64,000 nucleotides of DNA from Phoenix dactylifera (GCF_009389715.1 NW_024067666.1:475001-539000); one strand, 5' to 3'; shown: positions 49,151-61,655, numbered from the stretch's first letter. Notes: generated by a model from the letters alone, not told the origin. A program made the numbers and translations.

Positions 49151-52100
49151 TCACCGGGACACATTTTCACGCTGCCGTTTGGAAGGCTGGATCCTTGGTG
49201 TGGAACCACCTGAACCTGGTCCATTTAAGGGAGGTCTTTGTTGTTGGAACCTTTCAACCGGGGCATGCGGTGCAGAGTATGGCAAGATGGCACTACCATG
49301 CATTGATGCCCTCATCTTATGGAAATTAGATTTATTTTGGGCTTTATCTGACACCAAAGATCTAAGGAACTTGCCAGGAGAAATATAGCCAATTGCTCTT
49401 CTTCCCTGCTTCATGTCAGTAGCATCTGCCTTTGATGTTTGGGGTTCCATCGATTCATCGACAGGGACTATACTCGGCAATCCATCATATGAAAGAATAC
49501 AAGCAATGGTGTACATAGATGCTCCAAGAGCAGGAGGCAGAACTTCCTGTGGATATTTGACCTGCAAAAGTGTACTTTCAGTGAGGATTCAACCAAAAGG
49601 AGAAAAATAAGTGGGTAATTTTAAAGAACTACACATAGAAAGGCCAAGAATATTGTACCAATATCATGATATGCTGAACCGGCCCGTACCAGCCGATTCA
49701 GCCCATACCGGATCGGTCCGGTCCCTGACCAGTTCGGTTCGGCCATGAAAAACGGCACCTGCCTATTCCAGCTTGTACCAGCTAGGCTAAATTTTTTTGG
49801 ACTTTTGGAGGCCAAACCAGTGGTACCGGTTTGGTACCGGATCGAACCGGTCCGAACCAGTTCGGTGGCCGACTGGTATGCCTAACGGTGCCAATTCGGC
49901 GATCCTTGACCGATATACACACAAATTGAATTCATCAAAGCATACAAGTCATTATTACAACAGAAAGGTCACATGCTCATTAAAAACTTGGTGCCATATG
50001 GCCTCATTGCTATGATTGTCAGCTTCATACTAAGTGACAAATATTACAAAGAGGTTCAAACCAAGCTATGCCATCCAAAAAGTAAAATAAGACTGGGATG
50101 CGGAACATCCTCCATGATGTAGGAGTGTGATCATTAAGGCATCATCCAATTCACACTTCCAAAGCACAATTATTCAGGATAAGTTGTCATAACTATTTTT
50201 ATAACGATTCATGGAAAGGTGGGTCTAAATGCAACAGGACCTAAAAGTACATTCTGGACTTTGCAAATAAACAGAACATTTTATAATTCACTAAAAAAAA
50301 GTGACAGGATTTTAGCAGGATTTTTCTAACATTCACTTTAGCCGGTCAAAATCTAGAAGTTCAAAGATGTTAGCATCAAGCAAAGAAAAGGGCAAACTCA
50401 TAGATCCTTGCATCCCTAACGAATGCAAAGTTATTGACAGATGAGTGAAATCTTACTTTGAATAAGATAGCAGCAGATAGCCGTTCTCGTAAGCAGTAAA
50501 TCTGAGCAACATCGAGTGCAGTTGACTCAAATCTTAGCCATCGGTCAGCAATGACTAATACAGTGTTATCAGGAGAAGACATAATCTCCTCTCCATGCTG
50601 CTCAGATAATGTGTTCATCTCCATCTCATCTTCCTCACCACTGGAAGATTCTTCATCTTCATCACTTTCAACATCATCATTTGCAGGAGCAACAAAAATC
50701 TCCATTGCAAGCAACAACAATGGATATGGCCCAACCAGAGAACAGTTTTTTATGTACATACCTCCATCTCCGCGGGTAATCTCATCATAAATTATAAGTG
50801 GGCTACCAGCAGATTTACTAAACGATAAGTTGAAGTTGGAGGAATGTGGATGCAAGCGTACTTTGGCGCCGCTAGCTGTCTCCACAATAGCTCTTTTACC
50901 ACCATTCTTGCGACGGGGGAGCAATCTTCCCACCATTGGATAAGTACCAGCCATGAGGACAGCCTGCAGGATACCTGGATCTCGAGCATTTAAACTACAA
51001 CTGGATATATCCGAAGGAATAAAACCATTTTTTGCCAGTTCGCTATGAAGCTGCTTCCGCATGCTAGACAACATATTCATGGTGTTTGAAGAGACAAAAT
51101 ACTTAGAGCAGAACTGAGATTCTTGACCTCTATCTTTTGCACGCTTCCAACAATCAAATGCTGCAACTACTGCAAGCTGATCACTATACCCACCATACAA
51201 GGAAGCCAGCTCAAGTTTGGCCACCGCAGCTCTCTTCCTCTCATCTGGAGCCATTGGCAGAATAAAGGGCTCCCTATAATCTGCTGCGCATGCTAGTGTT
51301 AATGCAGGTTCTAGGCAATTCATCAAGATAGCAAATAATAGCATCTTGCTAGTTGATGGATGAACAGGAAGGGAACCAAGCTTTTCCCCAAGATCTGTAA
51401 GCTTTTCATCATCCGTTAAGGCACCAATGTCTTGAAGAACAATGATTGCATTACGGATAGTTTCTGGAACTGGAGGGTCCAAAGTTCTGTGCAAAAAATT
51501 TACTATTCTATAATCGGGATCAAGCAACTTGACCTGCCAGGAGAAATGATATAACCAAGTCACTTTATATCAATCATAAATGGAAAAGGAAAAATGAAGT
51601 AAAAGCTTGCCTGCAAACAGAGTTCCTCAATTGGCATCCGCTTTATTTCAGGAACTTGGTACTCTGGCAGAGATGCTGCACGTGTTCTCGAGTACAGATG
51701 GTAACAAGTTCCTGGCTGGCAACGACCAGCACGTCCCTCACGCTGCCTAGCACTAGCTTTTGAAACCCAAGAAGACTGCAGAGTAGATACATTGTTATAA
51801 GGATCATAACTTTTCTCTTTCATCCGACCACTGTCTATGACATATACAACATCATCAATGGTAACAGCAGTCTCTGCAATGTTAGTTGAGAGGATGATTT
51901 TACGAACTCCAGCAGGTGGACATTTGAAAACTTTCTTCTGCTCTGCAGATGGAATCATAGAATGGAGAGAGAGTATCACAAACTTTGATGGATCTCGAAA
52001 AAATGGAGATGCAAGCAATCTCTCTCTAGTTTGATTTATGTCATCCCATCCTGGAAGAAAAACTAGGATTGCTCCTTCCTTGGAATCAGTACATATTTTT

Positions 52101-55100
52101 CTTAATAACCTCTCTATTAGTATAGTGTCAATGTGCACTGGGTTAATGCTTGCTAGGTATTTGCTCAGTAGCTCCTCCTCCTCTGCTGACTTCGATAAAG
52201 CTTTCTCCATGTGTTTTTTAATAATTTCACAGACATGGAGATGATTCTCTTGCTGAGCCCAATCCAGTGCAGTGCTTCCATCATTGGCACATAAAGAGCA
52301 GTCAGCACCAAATGACAGGAGCATGCATACATCTCCTACTCTACCTTTCCCCGCAAACACCATCAATGGTGACGCACCAGTCAATGAATGCTGGTAGTTG
52401 TAGATTTTTGGTGTTTGCTCGGTAGAAATCAGTTCTAACAGTGGGTCAAATTCTTCATTTGCTAAAGCTAGATTGATTGATTCATCTAGGGCATTTTTGT
52501 AGTCTTCTGTCAATGGAGTACCTTCCTCCACACCACTTATGGCCACAGGATTCAGATGATTATCATCTGTAGATTTTAAGACAGAAAGCACATCCTCCAA
52601 ATAGAAAGTTTTGACCTGAAGCAAAGGTACAATAAGATCACAAGATACTAATATATAGCCTCAAGCTTGAATAATAGTTGAAAGGCACATCACAGATTCT
52701 TACAGGATATGTGAACCCCGGGACCTGAATAATGGGGCATCCACTGAAGTACTTCGAAAATCGTTCAGCATCAATAGTAGCACTCATGAGTACCTATGGC
52801 ACAGATCATTTATCAATGGTACACTATATTCAAGACATTTATCTTTACAAAAATAACTATAATTAAATTATGCAATGAGCTTATCTGGTAAGAAAATTAA
52901 GACAGAAAGAAATTGTGCTCACCATTCGTAGATGAGGGTAAGAAGGCAGGAGGTCTCTGCAAATAAGCCCACATGGCAGGGAAAGAAGTTAGGGAATAAG
53001 TATTTTTGTTATCCAGAAATTTGAAAATACTGCCATTTCTTGTGTCTATTACTCAAATTGATAAAATATTGTGGTGATAACCATAGTTTGAAGTTCCACC
53101 TGAAATTGTGGAACCAAAACAAACACATTTAGGTTTCGCCTGAAACTGATCGATTTAAGTTTAGACTGAAACTAAACTATGAGGCCAAATTCTTCGTAAT
53201 ATTATCTATGCCATTTTTTGCCATTCTCCATTTCTTTCAATCTTTAAAGCATTTTCTCTATATTATACTTAGATTTTGCAGGTTTTGAGAAGACTTAGAA
53301 GCAAGATCCGCCGTACTGGTACAGCAGTCGTACCAGCCGGTTTTTCAATGAAAAGCTTCCGGTATCAGTCCCTGCCTGAACCGGTTCGTACCGGCATACC
53401 CTGCTTAGAAGCATTGCAATATCATGTTCCAAAAGAGGTTTCACGGGAAACAAAATTTTTGACATAGGTTTGGCTATACTTAGGCGAAAATCTTATTGCC
53501 TCAACTTTCATATGTTAGATTGTCATCAAAGATTAAAATGATATATTTTATTCTCTATCTGATATTTTAGCTTTATCTTTCAAAAATAGTAATGTTTGAC
53601 TGTCTTGGTATGAAACCATCGAAAAATGATGCATTTGAAGGTCTGAAACAATATAATGTGTTCAAACATATCTTATTTATTTTCTTGACTTTCTTAATTG
53701 TTTCTAACCATTTCCCTCATATCAACTGATATTTTAAAAAAAATCAACCAAACTGCCGAAAATGAAAATGAAACCACCGGACTCATTAAAGCCAAAACTT
53801 GTTTGGCCCAGTCTGAACCAAAAAATTGGAACAAGTTTCCAACCTTTAGTTAAAGAAGCGCCAAGCAAATCAAATAATGTGTACAGAATCTAAACCAGAA
53901 CTCATTTGGCCGAGTCGGAACCAAAATTAAGACAAGTATTCCAACCTTTGTGCTAAATAAGTGCCTAGCAGATCAAAAAATAGGTACACAATATAGTATA
54001 TCGGGATGCTTAAAATGATAAACATTAACATCCACAGTTACATTAAGGCCAAATGGGTCATGCATGGTGTTTGAATGCCTGAAAGTTCCAAAAATCACCC
54101 TCCCAGACTATATTGAATAGTAAGGATTAATGGCACAAGTCTTTGTCAATGTGAATTCAATGATCGGGAAATAGATAGATTAAATACACTTTTATCATAA
54201 TTATAAAAAGAAAAACATTGCCCATATATTTTTTGGATAGCAATCCAAAAGGATGCCATTATGGTACAGCCATCCTAGGGGGTACTTAAATTTGTCATCC
54301 AGACCTTGGAATAAGCTCAGCAAATTCCTAGGTAAGGAATTCTTGCCTGGTAGATGCACGCTCCTAGGGCCTGGTGTTTATCACACTCTTGTAACGTTGG
54401 AACACAAAAATACAAAATAGGAAAGGGAGGGAGGGAGTGGGGCATGCATGTATCTTAAAAAATAGTGTATTTGTCAAACCCTATTAATATTAATTTATGT
54501 GATTATATTCCCTTTTATTCCTATAAAGGACTAACTAAACCTCAGAACTTCTAAAATTTCTACATGATAATGCTAAATTTATGCTAAATATATATTGCAC
54601 ATGATATAAACTTTAGACAAAGTCTGACAGCTATACTTGTATCTTTGGTGAAGTAACTTGATTTTCAAGTACCTGAGAATTGCCAGCATAAAATCAGAAA
54701 ACCTGTCCCTTTCATGAATTTCATCCTGGAGGGCAAAAAAAAAAGAGAGAAAGAGGAAGAAAGGGAGAGATCAGCCATGGTCAAAGAATATTGCAAAGTG
54801 AGATAACAAAGGATAACAATAAATGCATGATATTTGCAAGGAAAAAGGTGGTTTAATAATATGACCACTTCCAAATTACGAAATACAGGGACCATTGCTT
54901 GGTGCCATAGTAAAGGCTTGGGCTAACAAGCGTGTGGCACAGGTTCAAGTCTTGGGCTTCTGCAGATAAATATCAATGGCTAGGTCTATCTCTAGTTCGC
55001 CCCTCCAAGGACCCTGGATTACTAGAAGCATGACTTGGTAAAGAAATTTTTCTTTTAACTTTGAAGTTACAAAATGGATACAAATCTCCTATTGTTAACA

Positions 55101-55343
55101 TGAACACTACCACTTCACAAATGCAAAATTATATATCAATGCCCTATCTATATCTGCATGCAATTGCGCAACCATCGCCACTAAACGGAATTAGGGATTG
55201 ATAATTGCACTCCCATTTTCTGAAAAAACAGCTCACAAAGGTGCTTATGTCTTACAAAGGACATGTCTCTCTTTAAAAAGGAAGTCTATTTTTAACTCTC
55301 TACTTATTATTGTCAAGTGAGACTTCCCAAGATAATCTTTTCA

Positions 55344-55420
<77 letters not shown>

Positions 55421-58400
55421 TGAGAGCAACAAGCCACTGCACAAATGTTCCAAGGACTTCTACAAACAAGTCAAACACCACCGAATTGGATACATATGTA
55501 CAAAATAAATTAGAAAGAATGGTTGGTTGTGCTGCCCAAACTGCCTAGCTCGGGGCGTACTGAACCAACATGGAACCGGGATGGTTCACCTTATCAGCCC
55601 GGTAAATAGGCCAAACTGGCTCCAATTTGATTAACCCCTCCTAGTTCAATTTAAAGCCCATCCGGCTTAGTTTTTCGACAAACCCCCTCCCCCCCTAAAG
55701 CTCAGTTCACGATCTTTCGAGAGGCCCCTCTCCCTCGCCACTCGCGATCGTAGCCCCTCATCCTTGCGTTCGTGCTCGACGTTGCTCACCCTCCCCCGCC
55801 ATTCGAGTGTTACCAATAAGAGTCCCTCCCTCCACCCTTCTATGTCCCCCCTCTCTCTCACACACTACTAGGGTTAGGGTTAGGGCTAGGGTTTCCCTCG
55901 CCCCCCCCCCCCCCCCTCCTCTCCCTCTCCCTCCCTCCCTCGCTCCCCCAAGAAAGGGAGAGATCAGCATGGTCTAAAATATTGCAAAGTGAGATAACAA
56001 AGGATAACAATAAATACACGATATTTACAAGAAAAAAAGTGGTTTTATAATAATATGGTGACTTCCAAATTACAAAATATAGGGGCCATTCTTGGTGCAA
56101 TGGTAAAAGCTTGGGCTAACAAGTGCAGTTAAGGTTGCAAATGGGTCGGGTTGACTCGCTTAGACCCAACTCGTCCCGCTTAGACCCGACCCAACCTATT
56201 TTGAAGGACCCGTGGGGCGAGTCGGGTCCTAAAATTGGACTTATTCCATTTTTCGGATCAAGTCTGGGTTTACTAAATTCAGACCCGACCCGATCCAACC
56301 CATTTGAAATTTGGATAATTTTAGAATTTCAATCCTACGACCCGACCTGACCCTGATCTATAAAATTATTTGAGCCCACAGGGATGCAAACAAGTTTTGA
56401 AGCCATGGATGGGTTGACTCGGCCCGGATCCGAACCAAATCCGAATTTTTCGGGTTAGGTTCGGGTTATACATGGAACCAACCGGACCCGAATGACCCGT
56501 TGGATCCAAAATTGTAGTGGTGGACCCGACCCGACCCGACCCGAACTTCTATTGGGTCGGGTCTGGATCCAAAATTAGGATCCGAATAAGGAACCGAGTT
56601 GGGTCGGGGTCACTCATGACCCGATCCGACCTAATCCATTTGCACCCCTAAGTGCAATCGCACAGGTTCAATTCCTAAGGTAGCTACCTTCTGTAAAAAA
56701 AATGCCAATGATTAAGTCTATCTCTAGTTCACCCCTCCAAGGACCCTGGATCACTAGGAACATGACTTGGTAATGAACTTTTTTCTTTAACTTCAAAGTC
56801 ACAAAACAAATTCAGATCTACTACAGTTAATTTGAACACTACCACTTCACAAATGCAAAATTATAAATCAATGCCCTGTCTGTATTTGCACACATTTGTG
56901 CAACCATCACCACTAAACGAAATTAGGGATTGATAATTGGCCTCCTATTTTCCAAAAAAGCAGCTCATAAAGGTTCTTATGTCTTACAAAACAACATTTA
57001 AAAAGGAAGACTACTTTTAACTCTCTAATCTCATCATTGCCAAGTGAGACTTCCCAATATATCTTTTCAATCATATATATATCATGAGTGTAACAATCAC
57101 TGCAAAAGCGTTCCAAGGACTTCTACGAACAAGCCAAACACCACCGAATTGGATGCATATGCACAAAATAAATTACAAAGTATGGTTGGTCGTACCACCC
57201 CGAACCGTCCAGCTCGGAGCGTACCGAACCAACGGGAAACTAGGATGATTCGCCCTATCGACTCGATAAATAGGCTAAACTAGCTCCAATTTAGTTAAAC
57301 CTCCCTGGCTCGATTTAAAGCCCATGCCGCCCCCGCCATGTCGCTTGCAATCGTAGCCCCTTCCTCCTGCGCTCGCCACTGCTCGAGCTTGCTTGCCCTC
57401 CCCCTCCCTCTCCTCTGAGCGTTATCGGTAAGCGTCCCCACACCCTACTCCACCTGCTCTCACTCTACTAGGGTTAGGGTTTTCCTCGGCCCCTTCCTCC
57501 TCCTCCCTCTTCCTCCCTCTCCCTCTATCACCCCCCCCCCCCTCTTCCAACAACAGCCGATGAAGGATTTCGAGCCCTCTCTCTATAGCTCGTTGTCCCT
57601 CCCTTTCTCTCCCTCTTATTTTTCTCTCTCCTCCCTCTCTCCATCCCTCTTCGACTCCCTCTGTATCAGTACACCCCGAAACAATATGGTACAGATCCAG
57701 AATGGCATGGTACAAACCTGCACCATGTCGAACCGATCACAGGCCAATACAACCTCCAGTACCAGTTCAACAAACCTTGTTACAAAGTGTATAAAAAAGA
57801 TACATCATCAGTAGCAAAATAAGAATTTAACTCATCTAATATATACTCATGGTAAGGTGCTCTCTCACTCTCACTCGCAGACATGCACATACCCCCACAC
57901 CCACACCCACCACATGCCCCCAAGCAAATGTGAATCAGCTGGGGTTAAGTTCTGAGTGGCTGTCACTAGATATTATAGAGCTTTTGTGTTTCCTTCTACA
58001 ATGGCACCCAGAAAAGAAAAGAACAGGGTGCAGATATTCCAAAGATGATATCCCAACTTGTTTCAAATGGGCCTCGCCCTTCTATTGCGAAGCTGTAAAC
58101 AGGCATCTACTAGGGTGCAGGGAAACAACATAAAGCAAGTATAGATTATTACTTTCGCTAATTCTCTGTTTTATTGTCACAAAAGGATAAAGTGACAGTT
58201 TTATTTAGAAGAGTACCATATGAATTCAACATAAAGACTTAGTGAAACAGAAGCTCCTCTTTGTTTATTTGCATATTATAAAAGAGATAGATTTCCCCCA
58301 TTAAGTTCCAGTAAATCTGATCAATCTAAATCAGACTAGCTCTAATACTCACCCAGATAACATCAAATATACAAGTAGCTTCATAAGGAACAGATTTCAC

Positions 58401-60387
58401 AATTTCATGTGATAGATATACAACTTACCACAATAATGTGTGTTATTCCCATGAGACTATCCTCCAATGACCTGTTTCCTGTTTCTGCCTTGGATGAATT
58501 TGCACCTCTGCTAACCAATAATCTCAAAAGAACTCCATTAGTGCAGAACATTATTGATGAGTTTTTCCCGCCTTTAGACTCCAGGCGTATCTGAAAGTTT
58601 TGCAAAAAATATTGAACCGTTGAGCATATATCAACTGCATATTCATGCTGTTATAAAGTCCTCATCCTATATGAGTCTTGAGGTAATGAAATGTAACTAC
58701 AATTACATGCTAGGTACCTCTTTTTAAAAACAAAAAAATCCAATCAAAGGAAAAGACAGGATGCAAAAGATACCAATTCTTAGATATTTGAGTAACCAAC
58801 TATATCATATCAGCGAAGAATTAGTATGAGTTAAAGAAAAGAAGTTTCACAATCATAAGGGTAATGCAACAGTTAGGAATCAAAGTGCATTTTATGTGCC
58901 TCATGCCAATGCTTAAAATTCATGGCAGTTGATACAGGAGTTGTTAGCCATTAGCAACTGATATAGAATGGCATGCTCTTGATTTAAAATAGTTCATGGA
59001 GCCCAGTAGGTGATACAGGAGAAGTTAGCCATCGACTGGAACAGACTGGTACCAACCAGGATGCCTGCTTTACTAGATCCTGACATCCTGGATGTGTCCC
59101 AGGAGTGGTTCCTCATCGGTGCAACCTAGAACAGATTGGAAGAACCAGGTCCACAAACCTTGGTTATAACAAATACATTCTTATTGAGATGGCACGTTAT
59201 ACTTAATGGAGTACCTTATAGTTAATCAAGGAGTATCTACTGTCAATTTGAAAAGTTGAGCTTCAGTTTCTACATTACTCCCTAAAACTCAGGGCAACTT
59301 ATAGAATCAAGAGGCATATGGTTATGGTGCTTAAGCAGAAGCAGGCAATTGTAATTCAGTAATGTGTGCTCGACTACAATTTCATATTATTTTTTATTGG
59401 ATAATAATCTACATCACTATGGGTGCAAGAGGATTATAAGTTAGTTGTTAATGTTTTTAGACTTAATTACATAGTTCATACATTATATATCAGACCCTGG
59501 TCCACTATATAGATGCCCCAGGTGCGTAAAGCAGCCTGGTGTGTGCCTCTGTCTTCAATCCTCTCTTTTGTTTTCTCTCCTTTTATTCAATCCATCTACA
59601 CTACTTTCTTCCATCTAGCTTGTCCTTGAGCCACTTTTGAACATTAAACCCTACAGACAGGGATCTTTGAGTCCCTACACTTCCTCACAAAGCTTTCTTT
59701 TGAATGTGATGTGATAATGGGGAACCGGTGATCCTTGTGCTCCTTGCTGTTTAGCTGCCAAGTTGATAAAGCCATCTGGATTTGCCATATAAAATTACCT
59801 GACTAAACAGTTTCAGCCAAGTAAAATTGCTATCTAGTCATTATATTTGACTTTTTACCATGCACTTTAATGTGATAAATGTATGGCATAACTTGGCACC
59901 ATTATGTTCATCAACTCTAGCTGATCTTACTTGATGCAGGTTACTTACTGTCTTTATTTTTAAAAACAGATCAAACTTTCATCACTTGGACAACTTCCAA
60001 GAATGTTTGTGGATGGGTATCCCAAACAATAGATAAACTACAAACCGGAAACTTGTGCTAGAGACCCCTTTTGATCAGGACATAGACAAGTATAATGATC
60101 ATTTAATTAGTACTTCGAAGATATATTTAAGTAAAATCAATTACCTTATATCCAACATTTTCTCCAACAGTTTCCCCTCTTTCATAAGCAATCCTCTCAG
60201 CAACTGCACATCCAATTACCAAAGATAAACACAAGATTCACTAATCAACATGTAAAAGAGAATTATTTTGAACACAAGATGGTGAGGTGAAAGCACCGGA
60301 AATGGCTGATATGCGCCTGGGTTGTGTGCACACAATTTTACAAGCCTCATCTTTTCCCCACATATGATCCAAGATATATTGAGGGAC
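49151..60387 (-). CDS. DExH6: DExH-box RNA helicase with ankyrin repeats, DExH6/NIH type (5' part missing)
   Basis: Nine exons, 5' to 3': 60297-60387, 60145-60203, 58429-58590, 54673-54725, 52923-52956, 52704-52793, 51611-52615, 50457-51533, 49151-49561. They sum to 994 codons in frame. Visible motifs in order: [12 protein letters not shown] just after motif I, Ia [35 protein letters not shown], two ankyrin-like repeats inserted before RecA2 ([30 protein letters not shown]), [28 protein letters not shown], then the HA2 and OB-fold regions and an acidic insert ([17 protein letters not shown]). This layout is the nuclear DEIH helicase family (Arabidopsis DExH6/NIH and DExH2). It unwinds RNA or RNA/DNA using ATP. 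The R3H domain and motif I must lie beyond 60387, past the Tat element. Intron 51534-51610 is GC-AG. Confidence 0.94.
49655..49918. repeat. CCGGTA-rich dispersed repeat in helicase intron
   Basis: About 260 bp dominated by GTACCGG, CGGTCCGG and GAACCAGTTCGG phrases in both orientations, able to fold back. Related shorter copies occur near 10370-10500, 53285-53410, 55540-55600, 57180-57250, 57660-57780 and 59030-59160. Confidence 0.6.
51534..51610 (-). other. 77-nt GC-AG intron of the helicase gene
   Basis: The donor reads TTGCAG|GCAAGC and the acceptor CCTGGCAG|GTCAAG. Joining gives [15 protein letters not shown], the conserved family sequence. No GT donor within reach keeps this frame. Confidence 0.88.
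54889..55057 (+). mobile_element. SINE-like segment, copy A
   Basis: Contains an A-box-like TGGTGCCATAGTAAAGG and a B-box-like GGTTCAAGTC about 40 bp apart, the layout of a tRNA-derived SINE head. Limits are approximate and no flanking duplication was defined. Confidence 0.5.
55347..55418. repeat. (AT)36 microsatellite
   Basis: A 72-bp uninterrupted AT run in copy A. The matching site in copy B (about 57073-57084) has only about five units. Confidence 0.95.
55902..55918. repeat. Poly(C) tract
   Basis: About 17 consecutive C near the end of copy A, next to a telomere-like CTAGGGTTAGGGTTAGGG (about 55868-55885). Confidence 0.85.
56082..56790 (+). mobile_element. SINE-like segment, copy B, interrupted by MITE
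   Basis: The same SINE-like head as copy A (TTGGTGCAATGGTAAAAGC; GGTTCAATTCC). It is split at 56130 by the hAT MITE between its A-box and B-box. Confidence 0.5.
56130..56650. mobile_element. hAT-type MITE, copy 2
   Basis: A 521-bp element starting TAAGGTTGCAAATGGGTCGG and ending CATTTGCACCCCTA. It is flanked by an 8-bp duplication matching at 7 of 8 positions (AGTGCAGT 56122-56129, AGTGCAAT 56651-56658). The interior repeats GACCCGACCCGA phrases. No coding potential. Confidence 0.85.
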
Positions 60388-60834
60388 CTGCATTTTGTTG
60401 GAGATAAATTACTCAGCCTTGCAGGAAAATAATGTCCAAAAGGAACTACAGTCATCATTTTGCATGGGGGATGGGGCGCTTAAAACATATCCATGCAATA
60501 ACCAAAAAGCAAAAGATCCATTAGTGCTTTCGTTGTATTTTAGCATATTTGGTTATTGTCATAGATATCAAGTTACTACAATCAAAGATAAAATATCTAT
60601 GATACTAAGAACAAATATATAAAAAGCTGAGATGTTTTAGGCACATCCATAAGTGACAGACAAAACCTGCACATGAAACATTCAAACATTTTTAGGTCAA
60701 TACTAGATTCATTATATAAACTGGTGACAACATCTTCTCAAATGAAAGATTCACTTAGAAAAAATAAAATTTATGTCGCAGTGAAAATATGAATATAGCA
60801 TGCACCAAGGTATTTAAATAAAAGCAAATACCTC
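60388..60834 (-). other. Helicase intron sequence left of the Tat element
   Basis: AT-rich intron. No exon encoding helicase motif I (GETG-GKTTQ) was found, so that exon lies beyond the LTR element. Confidence 0.6.
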
Positions 60835-60900
60835 TGTTACGGGGGAACTTAGCCACCATGCCCCACGTGACCGGCACGCGCGCCCAGGAAGACTACGGCA

Positions 60901-61106
60901 GCCCCTTGATCCAGCAATCCGACCCCGAGTCGGACATCTTCGGCTCCGCAGCCCGACCCCGAGTCGGCTGCCCCTTGATCCAGCAAGCCGACCCCGAGTC
61001 GGACATCTTCGGCTCCGCAGCCCGACCCCAAGTCGGCTGCCCCTTGATCCAGCAATCCGACCCCGAGTCGGACATCTTCGTCTCCGCAGCCCGACCCCGA
61101 GTCGGA
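60901..61106. repeat. 69-bp tandem repeat, three copies, in the LTR
   Basis: Units start GCCCCTTGATCCAGCAA at 60901, 60970 and 61039. Each contains palindromic CCGACCCCGAGTCGG. It lies about 250-450 bp upstream of the LTR TATA box, an enhancer-like position. Confidence 0.93.
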
Positions 61107-61352
61107 CATCTCTCGACAACGACAGGCTATTCCCCAGAGGCACGCCGCGGCCCTCTGCTCCACTACACCCAGCAACGGTCGTATCCGGCGCTGCTCCACG
61201 ATCCCCTGTAACAGCCGTACAAAGCGGAGCTCCACTACGCCCTGTCATGGCCGTACCCAGCGCTGCCCCACGACGCCCTGTAACGGCCATGTCAGTGGCA
61301 GCTCCATCGTGCTACACGATGACCAACCCCCCAAAAGGACCCCCCAGCCTGG

Positions 61353-61358
61353 TATATA
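61353..61358 (+). promoter_or_regulatory. TATA box of the Tat-like LTR
   Basis: GGTATATATGCGG, a clear TATA motif in otherwise GC-rich LTR sequence, in the sense orientation for the element. Confidence 0.6.
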
Positions 61359-61615
61359 TGCGGCTGGGGGGAGAAGGGGGGGTAAGCAAGAACTTCCAGA
61401 GCATTCTCTTACTTGCTACTATTATCTCTCCTTCTCCTCCAATCTCCTCTGACTTGATCGTCGGAGGGCCCCCACTACCCCAGTAGTGGTGCGAGGCTTG
61501 CTTGCAGGTTTTCCGGTGGAAGGTGGAGCGCAATCAACACCAACCAAGGCAACTCAAACGGAACCCCGTTCACACCGCTGTGCCAATCGTTCTCGGTTTG
61601 GACCACCAGCAACAG

Positions 61616-61633
61616 TTGGCGCTAGAGGAAGGG
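61616..61633 (+). other. Primer-binding-like site
   Basis: TTGGCGCTAGAGGAAGGG directly follows the LTR. TGGCGC matches the tRNA-Asp-type sites of Tat/Athila elements, but the rest does not, so the priming tRNA is uncertain. Confidence 0.5.
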
Positions 61634-61655
61634 CCCGAATCTCAGAGCGATCGTA

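Larger units (their letters stand above)
54757..57545. repeat. 1.2-kb tandem segmental duplication in helicase intron
   Basis: Copy A is 54757-55949, copy B 55950 to about 57545. Both open AAGAAAGGGAGAGATCAG and share, in the same order, a SINE-like segment, a CTTCCCAA...CAATCATATAT block, a CAAACACCACCGAATTGGAT block, CCGGTA-type sequence, a CTACTAGGGTTAGGG block and a C/T-rich end. Copy B carries a 521-bp hAT MITE; copy A carries a 72-bp TA expansion. All lies within the intron 54726-58428 and encodes nothing recognised. Confidence 0.88.
60835..61614 (+). repeat. 5' LTR of the Tat-like element
   Basis: Begins TGTTACGGGGG and ends CAGCAACA, with matching TGTT/AACA ends. It contains a 69-bp triplicated segment and a TATA box (TATATA at 61353-61358). 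The left boundary is set by the sharp shift from AT-rich intron to GC-rich sequence. Confidence 0.75.

Noticed and set aside
55866-55892. Interstitial telomere (TTAGGG units)
   Set aside because: Only about three degenerate units; plant telomeres are TTTAGGG. It is part of the duplicated block and recurs in copy B.
59446-59655. Possible solo LTR (TGTTAATG start, TATATAG box, CTACA end)
   Set aside because: No matching flanking 5-bp duplication and no sister LTR; the ends are too short to trust.
60829-60834. Exon end directly beside the Tat LTR (GAG|GTATTTG on the minus strand)
   Set aside because: The expected helicase residues before VPQ are not encoded there; the match to a donor appears accidental.
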